64,000 nt of DNA from Stictocephala bisonia. Its lineage: Eukaryota; Arthropoda; Insecta; Hemiptera; Membracidae. Below are positions 11,593-24,935 of the stretch, in pieces. Location of the stretch: the NCBI GenBank assembly GCA_035578905.1, contig JAQJVL010000030.1:931159-995158 (forward strand), given 5' to 3'. Each line of letters begins with the position of its first letter. Within the stretch, counting starts at the first letter, position 1. The notes under the pieces are model-generated. The model did not search any database, was not told where the DNA came from, and worked only from the letters and a program-made list of their open reading frames with translations. Made by a program: the position numbers and the translations under genes.

Positions 11593-13630
11593 TTAAAAAA
11601 AAAAAAACTTTTAGTAAAAGGAGAGGATCAATAATTTTCTTATTGGAAGAGATGTGTATACAATACATTTGAGAACTGTCTTGAAACATTTGAACGATGA
11701 GTGAAGGAATAGCTGTAAGATTACAATATGCATTAATTTCTAAATCTTGTAATTTTTGGCTGGACAATTTTAAATTTATATCATCAGCATATAAAGTGAC
11801 TTTGCAGCTAGCATTTGATTTTAAAAACTGGGGAAGTCCATTAATGTAACATAAAAACAAAAGTGGTCCCAAAATAGATCCCTGAGGGACTCCATAACGT
11901 AAAGTGCTCTTTAGTGAATTAAATGTTCTTAGGTTGTTACATTTCAAATGATTTACTTCAACATAAGATGATCTGTCAAGTAAGTATGACCTAAACCAAG
12001 AAAGTGCATGATTTCTTATACCGAAGTTTTGAAGAACATCAAGTAACCTACTATGACAAACACTATCAAATGCTCTACTAAGATCCATAAAAACCCCAAT
12101 AGTGTTTTCACCCTTATCAATAGAGTCATGACTGATTCAATAAATTCAATAGAGGCGCTTATCGCTGATTTGCCACATCTGAAACCATGTTGATCACTTG
12201 TAACAAGATTATTGTCTTCTAGATATCTAATCAGCTGATTGGCCATTGCCTTTTCATATAATTTAGAAAATGAAGACAAAAGTGATAGTGGTCTATAATT
12301 TTCTACGCTTTCGGGGTTACCTGTTTTAAAAAGGGGCTTGATTTTTGAGATTTTTAGCCGTTTTGGAAAAATTCCAGAAACAAAAGATGAGTTTATTATG
12401 TGCGTTAATGGTTTTATTAAATGGACCTTAGCAATCTTAATTATAGGCATAGGAACTTCATCATAACCCGTAGAGTATGTGCTATCAAATGAGTTGATTA
12501 TACAATTCATTTCCTTTTCAGTTAAAAATGTAAGGGAGAATTTTTTATTAGTAGTATTTGTCTGATAAAGACAAAAACTACCTGCAGGGCAGACAGATTT
12601 CAACTGGGGAATGATTTGAGTATCGACCATGTTATTGTAATAATCATTAAATACTCTAGCTACATCACTAGGATTATTCACTAATGTACCATTAGATCTT
12701 AATCTAAAGTTTTTCTGTTTTACATCATTTTTAGGACCAATTTCATTTTTAATAATTTTCCATGAAGTTTTACAAACATTACTAGAGCTACTTAACAAAG
12801 AGCTATAAAAGTCATGTTTAGCTTTAATAGCATTTGTATAGTATTTTTTTTTCTTATTTTGAATCATAAACTTCAATTCAGGAGTTTTCAAACGTCTGTA
12901 TATTTTTGTCAAATTAGTAATTTCATCTTTATTTTTTAGTAATTCAACTGATATCCAATTATTTCTTTTAATTTGTTCCCTACATTTTACTTTTGGAAAG
13001 CAAAAATCAAAGTAATAAAAATATATACCAAAAAAACAATCAAACTTATCATATACATTAGAGTTATAGACATTAATCCAGCTTTCCTTGGATATCATAT
13101 CAAGAAATAGCTTTTTATTATTTTCTGAAAATTTTCTTTTGAAAAAATGTAAACTTTTATTATTGTTAGAACTCAAAGCAGGGTTATCCAATTCAAGAAC
13201 TTGAGCATCATGATCTGACAAATTTGTAATCAATCCTCTAACATTAAGCTTATCTTTGGGTAAATTATTTATAAATTATAAATTATTATTATTGAGACAT
13301 CTTAACCTTGGGTGATGTCTCAGCTGTATCACATATTCTAGTAGGAAAATCTATCAAATAACTAATTCCATGACTCCTTAATATATTTTTGAACTCTCTT
13401 GTTTCTCTACAATTAATCAAGACATTTATGTTAAAATCTCCACATATTACAATATTAGGACATTTCTTTACAATTCTCAATATTAAAATGTTTAATCTTT
13501 CCAAGAATTCAAAAAAATTAGAACTGGGTGAACGATATATTCCTATTACAATAAATTGAAAAGAACCAAAAATAAATTGGTTCTTTTCAAAAAAAAAAAA
13601 AAAAAAAAAAAAAAAACAACGTTGCACCAC
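11592..13630 (-). pseudogene. Broken CR1/Jockey-type LINE (endonuclease and reverse transcriptase remains)
   Basis: Reading the minus strand, 13630-13289 holds the C-terminal part of an APE-type endonuclease (IGIYRSPSS, IVICGDFNINVL). After an in-frame break the frame at 13233 continues with NLSDHDAQ, the endonuclease SDH motif. The reverse transcriptase follows with NYRPLSLLSSFSKLYEKAM and HGFRCGKSAI. Near 12120 a frameshift moves it to the frame with MDLSRAFDSV, GVPQGSILGPLLF and LYADDI. The element lacks its 5' part (ORF1 and N-terminal endonuclease) and everything after the palm domain. It abuts poly-A tracts at 11597-11609 and 13589-13615 (+ strand) and sits against a dispersed-repeat copy. 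It is non-functional. Confidence 0.88.
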
Positions 13631-13636
13631 ATGTAA

Positions 13637-13765
13637 AAGTGGTAGACAGACACCCTAAGGTTCTTTCTCCGTTGCCTTACCCGTAAATGTGGTAGACAGA
13701 CATCCTAAGGTGGTTGGTTACCCGTAGGCTCAGATGTAAACGCGGTAGACGGACACATGTAACGT
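13637..13765. repeat. About 50-bp tandem repeat, three diverged copies
   Basis: GTGGTAGACAGACAxCCTAAGG appears twice and a diverged CGCGGTAGACGGACAC once, at about 50-bp spacing, directly beside the poly-A end of the broken LINE. Confidence 0.55.
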
Positions 13766-13929
13766 CACACACGTCCAAGTCGTAGCAGACACGGGCATTT
13801 CTGTCTGTCAGCGGCTGCCAATGGCTCAGCATTGTGTGTCCCTTTGTACGCAGATCTGTCTAGTCCCGGCTACTCATTCACGTATTGCTTCAGCCGGGCC
13901 CAATCGACGATACTGATAGGGAGAATTAG

Positions 13930-16250
13930 GGTTTATGTAATAAGTTATGTAAATGAACTGGCGTTTTGTTAAAAGGGCAAGGCTTACGTTATTACTACTG
14001 CGTAATATAGTTCAACCATTTAGTAATAAAATGAATGATTTTTTGAGCTGTCAAACAATCATTCATTTATTACTCTTCGGGAAAATTAAAAAAATTAAAT
14101 GTATGTATCTATCTTAAACGTTCTGAGTTAGAAATTCTACTCCAACGACTTTTATAAGTAGCCTACGTTCTAAATAATTCATATTACAAGATAAATCGAA
14201 TGAAATATTATAGGCTAGTTTCAAATCTTCAAAATCAATTCCTCGTTAGCTAACGGACTAACCGGGAGACTTAGACGGTGGGTTTGCTGCAAAACGTTTA
14301 TTTAACAATCGCAGCGTTCTTGTACCAAACTTGTAGTGTGTGTAGTAACAAATAGATATGAGGAATATAAAATAAATATCTAATGTATCAATTATTATCA
14401 GGCAATTGATTTTTATCAGGAACGTGTTGTTCGCGTACTTCCCTTGGTTTTTATTGTGATCCCTATATTATACGTGTTTTTGATATAAAATAACGTTGTT
14501 TTAAATGTTGTAGAAATGAGCTTAAAATAAAATAAATGTGTTTTTTAATACTGTTTAGATCACACAACGAAACTGTTTAAGAATTTCGCGCTTTAGAGGT
14601 TAGACTGAAGATTCATTAACCAATATTAATTTTAAACATATTTTATGAACCGTTTAAGTAACAATAATAACAAGTATAATTCTTCATAATTTTCGTATAC
14701 ATTTTGTAGACATTGATTATTATATTGTTCATTTTAGTCACTCCACTCTCTATTTATTTAAGCATCATATTTGTGGAAGATTCACAATGTTTTCCTGGGT
14801 TATTCCAAACGAAACTGCACCAATGTAAACTTATACTACAATGATAAAATAAAACAAATATCATCATCGGTCTTACTATAATTTACGTATAAAGATATCG
14901 ATAGTACATCTAAATCAATCTGATTTTACATATGATTAACGTCAAATAAGTAGATAATATACATAATACGCATTTATATATAATAAGGAAAACACAAAGT
15001 ATCCGTTTGACATTATCATACTAAACCAACATTTGTATTATCTTGTTTTACTCTATTTTATCACTACTAACTTCATTTATTAGATATGGAGACATTTTAT
15101 TGAAATTGAAATCATGTAAAATAATTCTTGCATATTTTTGACATGTGTATTTCATCCTGCTGAAAATATTTTATATTTCATTGATGTACTAGAAACATTT
15201 ATATAACAACCTAAACCTGAAATATTTTACACAAACACCAATTGCAATCTACTAGGCTTAAACAATATTTTGTTATTATTTGTCTTTACTACTGTCTTCA
15301 TTTCTGTATTTATTTATATTTATGATATTTGTAACCATTTTTGTGTATGAAAAGATGTTTATGTGCTATACATTTTGAAATGTCATGCAAGTAGTGTGGA
15401 GGAAATAAATATTACGTGAAAAATTCAACATTTTTTTCCGTCAAAATTGCACCATTTTAAGAGGTTCTTAAAATGAAATGCAATTTTTAAATTATCAAAA
15501 GATCAATATTGAAAAAAAGCAATAATGTAAGGCCATTTACAGTAATAAAATAACATAAAGTTATGAAAAGAATAGCAAGTGTTTCCACCAATTGTTTGAT
15601 ATATAATAGTTTAATTTGAATATATTTTTAAAAGAAAAAATATACAGGAAAAATAAATAAATACTTGACAAACATAGGGCCAAAATATTTCAACAATACA
15701 ATTCGCGAGGGTGAAAAACAGCTGATGTACTTCCAAGGCCGTGAGTCAGACATATCCAACACGTCGTTTCCCCAGCTGAAACAGACCTTGTCAGCCAGAC
15801 CGTTATCAATTGATAATGGTCCTCAATTTAGCAACGCCATTTTGTTGGGAGGGGGTACTTGCATCACCGACCAATACAGTAAACATACCATGCCCACAGA
15901 CCACGACGAAAACAACAATTATCCTGGTTATCGTATTACAACAATTCTCCTCTGTTTAAATAGGTGGTCTTTGTTTGGTGGCGTTGTTTTATCATCACTT
16001 GTTCGGAGCCTCTCGAAATTTCCTCAGAGACTCTTGCTGGAAATAACAGAACTGTATTGTATCTATTGAAATTTATATATATTCAAAAATGTTATACAAC
16101 TGTAAATGTATGTACATTGGCTTGAACTGTCGAAAAAATGAAATAGTTTAAATTGATTAAGTTTGTGAAAACAGAATATAATATTATTGTTTAGAAATTG
16201 TAACATGTTTTGTAGGATTTATGATATTTACTTATTTTGTTTTTGTTTAT
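13930..16250. other. No gene identified
   Basis: AT-rich. One 134-codon plus-strand frame at 15665-16069 has no recognisable domain, signal peptide or start context and is judged to be chance. Confidence 0.45.
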
Positions 16251-16254
16251 TGTT

Positions 16255-16330
16255 TATGACACCGATCGTCAAGATATGGGCTAACATGGATTTCGAATGA
16301 ACGAGTGCGATGTGTGTAAAAATGAAGTCA
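16255..16330 (-). mobile_element. Dispersed repeat A, right-end fragment
   Basis: CCGATCGTCAAGATATGGG and ATGGATTTCGAATGAACGAG are the reverse complement of the fragment at 5955-6025. Confidence 0.5.
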
Positions 16331-17579
16331 TTTTTACAAACTAACGCCGGAGAAAAAGGCATTCTTGAATAGTCCATTGAAAAATGAACATCCGGTGGTT
16401 ATCAGTTTATCCTTTTCAAATCTTGTTTTTACTCTGGGATTGAACTGATTACATTTATCTTACGGAGCTGGGATTTAACCAAATACGTTACCGAGGATGA
16501 AATCTCATATGTCAAGAACAGATAGAAAGTTATGTCTAATGTTACGTAAATTCAATCACCGTTAAGTTTTCCTATACACCTTAAGTAAATCTCCCACATA
16601 GGATAAAAACGATTTCTCAGAGTGATGTAGGGAAGGTGGGTAGGTCATTCAATGATCGTAAGTGAGTGTAAAGTAGGTGGGCCTTTATTTTAAATGAAAC
16701 TGTGATTCTTGTGTCCCAGATATTGTTGCATATGATTTCTCCATTGTGGAACCTCTACTAAAGAGAACTTATGAATTTTCATATTCATGGTAAGTCAATG
16801 ATCACGAAGTATTTGTTCTGGACAAACCTACCTTGTAAACCTTTTTCTGAAATATCTTTATAATTTAACGATATTGTGGGAAATGACAATTTATTAAAAG
16901 TAAAAACACCCCAGGAAAGATTTACAAATGTTCTAAATGGGGTGACCATTTTTGTCTATCTCAGTTGTGGGCTATTACTATAATTGGTAAACAAATGTGT
17001 GTTAGAATCACCTATAGGGGAATGTCTCACTCTCTTACTCACCCTACATACAGGTAAAGGACGAGTGATACAATATATTATCTCTAAGATAAAGTCAAAC
17101 AACATTTCATTACGGGTATCATTTTGACACTATAATATTTTCATGAAGAATATTTCATTTTTTTTTGTAGTTGGTTTATTAAGCATAATTGAAATTTTAG
17201 TCGATTCATACTAATTTACACTCGTTTATAAAATTGAAAAAAAATAAATAAATAAAAAACAAACATACTCGTAAACCGATAACGCATGGAACGGCCAGAT
17301 ATTTGACTGTCAGTAATATCCAAGAAAGAAATGTGAAAGAAGTTAACAAAGCATGCAGGCAAAGTTAAAGGCATCATTTTTTAGACCACGTTTTGCCGTA
17401 AAAAATATATTAGTCGAACTACGAAATGATAAATACAAGTACAGTAAATTAGAGAAGTACAAATATTGTTGCGTTCTTAATCAATGAACAATCTAATTTA
17501 ACAACTCATCAGTAACGCTCGGCTTCGGATTCAATCCCATGACCACCGATACAGTTGCATATATGGGGGGGGGGGGTAC

Positions 17580-17760
17580 GGTAATGCTAATGGAAGATAG
17601 ATCCTGTCTGAGCGAAGCCAACGGGTGTACAGCATGAAGGGCGGATTGCGCCGGCGGGTTGCCTCAGCGCCGGCGACCTTGGTGCCGCAAGTGGCCACGG
17701 TCCGGCCGGTCATCCCCACCGTCGTCTGGCTTGAACAATAGAACGAGTCCTAGGACAGTG
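17580..17760. other. GC- and CpG-rich island of unknown nature
   Basis: A short patch rich in CG dinucleotides (CGCCGGCGGGTTGC, GTCCGGCCGGTC) stands in AT-rich DNA just after a G run (17565-17577). A 35-codon frame from ATG 17635 reads ...RVASAPATLVPQVATVRPVI..., and the minus strand is also open. It could be a decayed exon or part of a repeat; no splice signals decide. Confidence 0.25.
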
Positions 17761-17814
17761 TTCAAACATGCCCTCTTTGGAAACCCTAATGGCCAGATTG
17801 ATCTCTTGCAACAT

Positions 17815-18235
17815 ATTTGTACCATACGAGTGATGAGTGTAGATGAACGAGTTTAATCATAGTTACTAACGAAAGTCGACTGTTCCTTAGATAGACCCAT
17901 TTATTAATAGCCCAATAACCAGGGCAACTAAGGAACCTACAGCTTGCTTGAATCCGAACCACGTTGTGTTGGTCTTCAACTAATTGACAAGCCTTGATAA
18001 TCAGTTCTCTCCCCTACACAACGTTCGGCCACTGATTACCACCAAACACGGACACCCTAGACTTCTCTAGTAGTTTCCACGTCGATGGCAATTGAGCGGA
18101 CGCCATTTCGATATTAAGAGGACTGAGCATAGAACATATCGTCTACAATCTCCTCAACACTTGGTCTCCAAGTAGCTGGGTTACAGCACTACGCTACTAG
18201 TGCCGACACTAACGGTCTTCTTTTGCGGTTTATCT
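17815..18235 (-). mobile_element. Dispersed repeat A, longest copy
   Basis: It shares ordered landmarks with the copies at 11236 and 31405 and the partial copy at 4632: TGTTCCTTAGA, CATTTATTAATAGCC, ACTAAGGAACCTACAGCTT, CGAACCACGT, CCTACACAAC, CCACGxCGATGGCAA, CTCCTCAACACT. No open frame and no clear terminal repeats; class unknown (SINE, solo LTR or MITE). Confidence 0.65.
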
Positions 18236-18239
18236 CCTT

Positions 18240-19990
18240 GAGAAGCTTGTTATAGTGGACTTATATTTTCACAAAACACTTTTCCTTTTTTTTTTTGAAA
18301 TGCTTAAGCATTGTTTAAGAATAACAAGCTAGCATTTTTCTTTTGGTGCAAAAGTAACATCGAGGAAGGTATTTTTTTCTTCCATATAATATATAACCTT
18401 TGTATTTTACTTTTATTCGGTCATTGCATATAGAAAAAAGCACAATCAAGGTTTATTTTGTCGGGACCATGAAATTATTAATGGATAAATGTGTAGTCTT
18501 TTAGAAAGTCAATGCTATAACCGCAGTAACGCTCGGAGCTTTAAATATGAGAAATCATAGCTGAACTGGAATAGTTTTTTCATGTATTAGGCTATAATTG
18601 AAATTCTGTTACATTTTTATAAAATTAGTTGTATAATAAGATTTTGTATCGGTTGCCTGGTTGAATTGTGAGTGGGTTTTGGTTGTTTTTTAAATTCGAA
18701 ACGCACGTTTATTTTTTGCGAATTTCAACTTGTACATGAAAGGAAATTTTTGTGAGTTTAACCATTGATTTTATACACAAATAGATTTCCCATCCAATGT
18801 TAAATTTTGAGTCTCAAAATATCAGCTGTTTTTGTGGTCCATTGTGGAGCGCTAGTGTAGTCCCATGTAAATGTAATGCAGTTTAAACCAGCTGTGGTTG
18901 CGGACCACACAAACTAACAAAATTACTGCCACAAATATACCTATTAGATGGTTTATCTATTGTAGGTTTATATAATCAATGGTTTAACCTATATGGTGAA
19001 AAACTCATCAAGATTTCAGACAATTCACGTATGGGAATTACAAGAATATTTTGGAGTTAGTATATTACAATTTCATATCTTTTTAATTTGATAGTTCTTT
19101 AGTAAAATGATTTAATCTGATGGAATGTCAACATTCAACAACCCATATAAAATCAGACAAGGTATATATAGGTCCCAATGAGTTACACTACGGTAAAATT
19201 TCAGCAGTTTTTCCAATGGAAAAGTTTCAAGACTTATTATGTTTTTTGTGAAATTAGCTGTAATTTACAACAAAAGTTTTGTTTTTATAGAAAATATAAA
19301 GGTTGCAAAAGAGGTGCTTAGAAGTGTTATTTAGGAGAGAACTACTAACGGAAGTTTAATGTATGTATATATGATGGCAAGAACAATGACACAAAAGAAT
19401 TTGTACAGATGTAGAATAATAATAGAGCATAAGGAGCTAAATACAAGATATGGTGAACGATTTGTAAAAAGTAGAGAAACATCAATTCACATTCGGTGTT
19501 TGGAGAAATATTATTGGAATACGTAATAAGTACTCTTTATAGCAAAATTTCACAACATTTTGATGAACAAAACGTTTTGAAATTTAAAAGGAGTGTGTAT
19601 GATTGGCTTATTTTAGAGTTAAATAGAATATTGATTTTGGTGGTCTGCCATACTAAAAATTGCAATATGTTTTCTGTTACTGCTGGCCAGTACAATGTGT
19701 TATTATGATATCGAAGAATTTATTGTGAAGTTGAATATATTACTGTAAATACAGCAAAATTTTTAGATTTAGTTAAAATATTGCCCTTCATGTGCTAAAT
19801 ATAAATATATTACAAATTAAATATTTGTGTGAATTGTATACACAATTTCATTTATGCCAAAAAACATATAAAAATGAAATTTTCCCGAAAATGGCTATAA
19901 CTATTTTAAACAAATTTTCAGAAAAGATTTGAATTACAATTTAAAATATTTTAGTAAAAGCCAGATATCTCTAACTTGACTACATTCCGT
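18240..19990. other. No gene identified
   Basis: AT-rich sequence; short frames only (the longest, 70 codons at 19496, shows no domain). Confidence 0.5.
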
Positions 19991-19994
19991 TACC

Positions 19995-20155
19995 CAATAC
20001 AATGGTACTGACCCACCCGCCCCACCCATACATGTACAGTGGTACTGACCCTTCCGCCCACCCATACACAAACAATGGTACTGACCCACCCGCCCACCCA
20101 TACATGTATAGTGGTAATGACCCACCCACCCACCCATACATGTACAATGGTACAA
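19995..20155. repeat. Short copy of the 36-bp minisatellite, opposite orientation
   Basis: Four to five units of CCCACCCGCCCACCCATACA plus TGTACAGTGGTACTGA, the reverse complement of the 48.9-kb unit with TGTACATG instead of TGTACGTG. It shows that the family exists at more than one place and in both orientations. Confidence 0.9.
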
Positions 20156-20159
20156 TACA

Positions 20160-23100
20160 AAATATGTGAATTGTGTATCAAAATGGTCCCTGTTGATAAG
20201 TTTTTGAAACTTTATAGTGACAGACACTGTAAGCATGTTTCTGGAAATAATTACATAAAATACAAAAAATATAAGTAAATAACTGTTTTCATAAATAGTG
20301 TGTATATTAAAGAAAAGACCCCCCACCTTCTCTATGAATACCCTAAAGGAAGAGTTTGTTGTACTTAAGGCATGTTTAATTGAGTTAATTATCATACAAA
20401 TATCAAAATCATTTAACTAGCTTATTTTTAGAAAAATCAAAAACAGAAAGGAAAACTAATTATTTCTTCAAATGATCAATTACAATCTCAGTACATTAAA
20501 TAATCAATCTTGTTTTTCAATAAGGAAAAATAAATATTTTTGAGTTTAAAATCAACTAATAAATATTTTGCGGTATTCAAGTATCGGATTACTTAAGCTT
20601 TATTACTAAATTTCACCTCTAAGAATTCGTACTTTATGTTTACTTTAATTTTATTTAAACAATTAAGTATATTTGTTACAACTAAAATCATTCTTAATAT
20701 TTGCTTTTATTTAATTAACACACATCATTCAAGTGAATCATACGCAACAAGTTCAGTAATGAAATACTATCATCCATTGAAATACTATAATTAAAGATAT
20801 TTTTACGTTTTCAAACCTAACATTAATTTCTTCAAAGACGTTTGAAGTAATATGCATGATTATAAGATACGAAAGTGGACAACATTTAGATAAATCCCTC
20901 AATTCCTTTTAGAAAATAAAAATTATCGGTATAAAAATACTAATACAAGCATGGACTTAAGTTGAAATTAAATTTAACTTCCCAGTTACAACTTATAAAT
21001 GAAACATTGGGATTTTCTGTAAGGAGATTGAAATTCCGTCACGACAAAATATTCCAAACCTACCTCTTTATGAAATGTAGTAACTATGATCAATATTTAT
21101 ATTATATTATAAAGATAATTAATTTTTAGGTAATCCAGTAAAAATGACGTTTGTCTGTAAAATATTATTAAAGATCATTATAGTGCAATAACCATGAAAA
21201 GCAAGGAAACTTTCGTCTGATAAAAATAATTTCTTGCTACGGGTTTATATTTGTTATATGTGTTAAGGTAAGATCTAGACTACATGATAATATAAGTCCT
21301 GGTTACATATCAGCCCTACAGTGGAACCTCCACTCGTGTGCTCTTACGTAACATCCAATTCTGGTCTTTCAGTATTTATGAAACACTATGTTGTAAATTA
21401 TTGTCCCAGAAGTGTATTTTATACTACTTTAAAATCTTTACAGACCAATAATAATCAAACAATTTAAACGTTTGTTTAGTGGCGATTATCTGACCATCAG
21501 AATGAGTCAATTCCTTAAATGTACGGTCTTGTATTTACTGGACCGATTCATTGTCTGAGATAATAAATAAACGGACTGTATAGATCACTTAGTAAAGACT
21601 AAAAGTATATAACATTTGATTATGTACATACATAAATACTGTCAGAAATAACATGGTATTGTGTCCATAGCAAAATGCCTCGTCTATAAGCCTGGAACTT
21701 CAATAAAAACAAATTATAACTAAATTTAACGTTTCAAACAAAAAATCACGCTTAGTGAGTAATATTTCATTTTTAAATCTAACGATCAATGCCTTATGTA
21801 ATAAATATTCTCAGTTTACTATTTCTATTATAATTTTTTTACTTTCTTCACACATAATGGACAACACGTATAGATTGAATGAATTGTAAAAAAATTGAAT
21901 TTTTAGGCCTACAACTCGGCCTCTTAATGATATTTATATTTGATACATTTTCCAATTTTTTTCTAAATTATAACATTTCAATACGAATGAAATGTTAAAT
22001 AAACTAAATTTAATTAATTATGCGTAGATAGTTGTTGACTTCATCTGAGCACACATCATTTTATTGAACATTAATTAGTATTATTGCTGTACACATAAAC
22101 GGTTCAATAGCTTGTAACATTTTTTAAATTTTAATCCAAATTTAAAATTGCACCTGTACTTGTTATGCGTTGTAAAATGTATAGATTAAACACCAACTGT
22201 AATATAAATAAATATTAAATTCAATTAATTAATTACGAAAATGTTTTTTTGTAGAAAATTAATTTTCTGCAGACAGAAAGCATAAAGGGGTTCTTCGATT
22301 ATTAATATCTAATTAAAAAAAAATTATTTTACTACCTTTCTTTTGTAAATATATTGTATAAGCACTACAATATTTTAATAATTTTTATTCATATAAAATA
22401 TTATTTTTATTTATGATTCGAATAGTTACCAGTTGATAGAAATTACAATTTGCCGATAACACATTGTAATTTCAATCTTGGATCGTAATTGTGGTATGTT
22501 GAAAATAAATATGTATAATTTTAATAATTTTGGTGAAATTGCAACTTTATATTTAAATTGAATTTTTTTATCACAAGGAGAAATCTTACATTTTACTTCA
22601 TATTTTATGAACAAGTGTAACGGAACGCAAAACCTAATCCAACCAAGTTTAATGAAGAAATTCAAATATAAATATACTACAAGTTTATTATTTATTATAT
22701 ATAAAAAGTATATAATCAGTTCATGCAATAATGAACTGATTATATACTTGGTTATTATACAAGTGATGTTTAGCAGTGCTAAACTTCACATTTAACTGAT
22801 TCGTGGTACTTCGATCAGTTCAAACCTAACCTTGTGCAAACCTATGTTCCGAGGTGGTAAAATGAGATGAAAAATCGATCTCCGTAATATTTCTACTTTA
22901 TTCTATCTATATTAAATTAAACTTATATGTTGAAGAAAAAGAAAAAGAAAATTTTAATTATAAGGAAGATATTAAATAAAACCATTGTATGACGTTATTT
23001 TTATTTGTTAAAATGTCTTTGGTATCATTAATGTTTATTCATAAGAAACAAATTTAAGGATTGTTAAATTTAATAAATGAATTTGTGTGAATATTTTTTT

Positions 23101-23500
23101 ATCCCACGGTCAAAGAAGTTCGTAAAATATACATAAGATAAATGTACATCAAATAATTTGATAAAAAGGAATATAATCTCCTAATTAAATCAGGAGATCC
23201 ACAATTAAATCAAACATATATGTTATACATTATTTTGGAAATTAAGAAAAAATATTTTTTAAAGGTTCAAGGTAAATGTTATGATAATATTCAAAACATT
23301 TTTTTCACACTTTATTTATTGTAGACGAAAACATATTTTATTAATAATTTGAGTCCACGTTAAGTAAGGAGTATTTTGATTTGACAAGATTAAAAAAATA
23401 TATATATGTATATTTTAATATCATTTGCACTGAAATATAATTGAAAGGTATCTATTATATTAAAATATTTCACGTATACAGTAAGTCAGTCGCACGTACG
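20160..23500. other. Gene-free AT-rich stretch upstream of HRP1
   Basis: Very AT-rich with no coding sequence seen. It contains the perfect hairpin at 22706-22749; any distal regulatory elements of HRP1 would be here but none is recognisable by eye. Confidence 0.5.
22706..22749. repeat. Perfect hairpin, 19-bp arms
   Basis: AAGTATATAATCAGTTCAT (22706-22724), loop GCAATA, and ATGAACTGATTATATACTT (22731-22749) are exact inverted complements. It lies in gene-free AT-rich DNA about 1 kb upstream of the HRP1 promoter. Confidence 0.8.
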
Positions 23501-23689
23501 TGAATGATCAGCAATCCTACCTTGTCGCTCCACCCTCACTGCCGATGGGGTAGAATCAGCTGGCCGTACCACGATAACTACCAGGGCGACATAAAATGAC
23601 AATTCCAACTAGGGGAAAAGGAAAGGACCGTTTTTTACGGCTGGGAATTAAGATGGCGACAGGCGCGACCGTATCACCAGGGTGGTTTG

Positions 23690-23724
23690 TATATATAGAG
23701 ATAACGGCGTTATCGGACAACAGT
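23690..23724 (+). promoter_or_regulatory. HRP1 core promoter (TATA box and initiator)
   Basis: A TATA box (TATATATAGAG) begins at 23690. About 30 bp downstream, at 23721-23724, lies CAGT, matching the core of the arthropod initiator. It sits in a locally GC-richer patch (about 23500-23790) inside very AT-rich DNA. The spacing to the ATG at 23789 would give a 5' leader of roughly 68 nt. Seen directly: TATA, CAGT and their spacing. Inferred: the transcription start. Confidence 0.72.
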
Positions 23725-23788
23725 CGTCCGGCGGGGTGCGCCAAGAGAACAGCAGCAGCGCTCCATGCGGATACCACAGAGAACTAAC

Positions 23789-24883
23789 ATGGTAGGTAAC
23801 ACTCACTATCATTTACTGTAATCTTAACGTAGATTATGCGTAACAATACTATTCATTTAGAACATTTTCGTCATATATTAATTATTTAAAAAAATTAAAA
23901 ATAAACATGAACAATATATAAAAATCTGAATATTTTAATCTAAAAATTGTTTCAACTGAAAGTAAAATAATGTTATTAACTGAATCACTTGTACCCCGCT
24001 GATTCCAGTTGTAAGCATCAGTTTTAAGTCTGGTAACAAGTTAAAAAATAATTAATTCAACGTTAACTGAACGATTTTGTTATCAATAGCACAAATTATT
24101 TACAGTAAATACATAAATTAGTAACTTTCTTTTAGTTGGTAGACTTTTGTAATATTTTAAATAATTAACTTTAATATCTTTATTTAGTAACTATTTTGTA
24201 TATTTGAGAAAAATATTAGTTTTTTTAAAAGTTTGTACTAGGGCTTTAACTGGCAGTTAAGTTGTTGTGATAAATAGTTTAAGGATTTGTTTGTTTTTAT
24301 ATTCAAACGGTAGATTTTAAGATAATTTTTACTTTATCTCTATAAGAATCACTTAATGTTACAGGACAACAGGTGAATAAAATTTATACACAGGTCCACC
24401 TTTTAATTCTCTACGAGACTCGAGTTTAATTTTGCTTTCGTTATCTGTGAAAAAAAAAACTAACATACAAACACACATTAAACACAGCAAACAATTTTAG
24501 AAATACGGGAAACATTTTATGTAACCCTAATGCTTTGCAAATTAGTTATTCTTATTTGAAAAATTTCTTATTGGAAAAATATTCTTTCATATACAGTAAC
24601 ACGATAGACAGTAAACACGTATAGCTTGAGAAGGAATTCTTTTGTTAAAGTAATATGTCAATACAATGAAAATACCACACGAATGTTATGATGTAATAAA
24701 AAATAAATAAAGGAAACTCTCAACTTTAAGAAATAAGTACGCGAAATAAACTGTGATACATTTCGCGTAAACAATTTCAAAGCTGTTATCACTTTACTAC
24801 ACTTTTCCTCAAGTAAAACAAAAGTTTCCTATCGATGTGTTTACAAATTTTTCGAATTGAGTATAATTTACTTTTTAATAATA

Positions 24884-24935
<52 letters not shown>

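Noticed and set aside
15665..16069. 134-codon plus-strand frame
   Set aside because: No domain, signal peptide, splice or promoter support; likely chance.
23596..23787. 63-codon plus-strand frame over the HRP1 promoter
   Set aside because: It begins upstream of the TATA box and stops just before the HRP1 start codon; no support as a gene.
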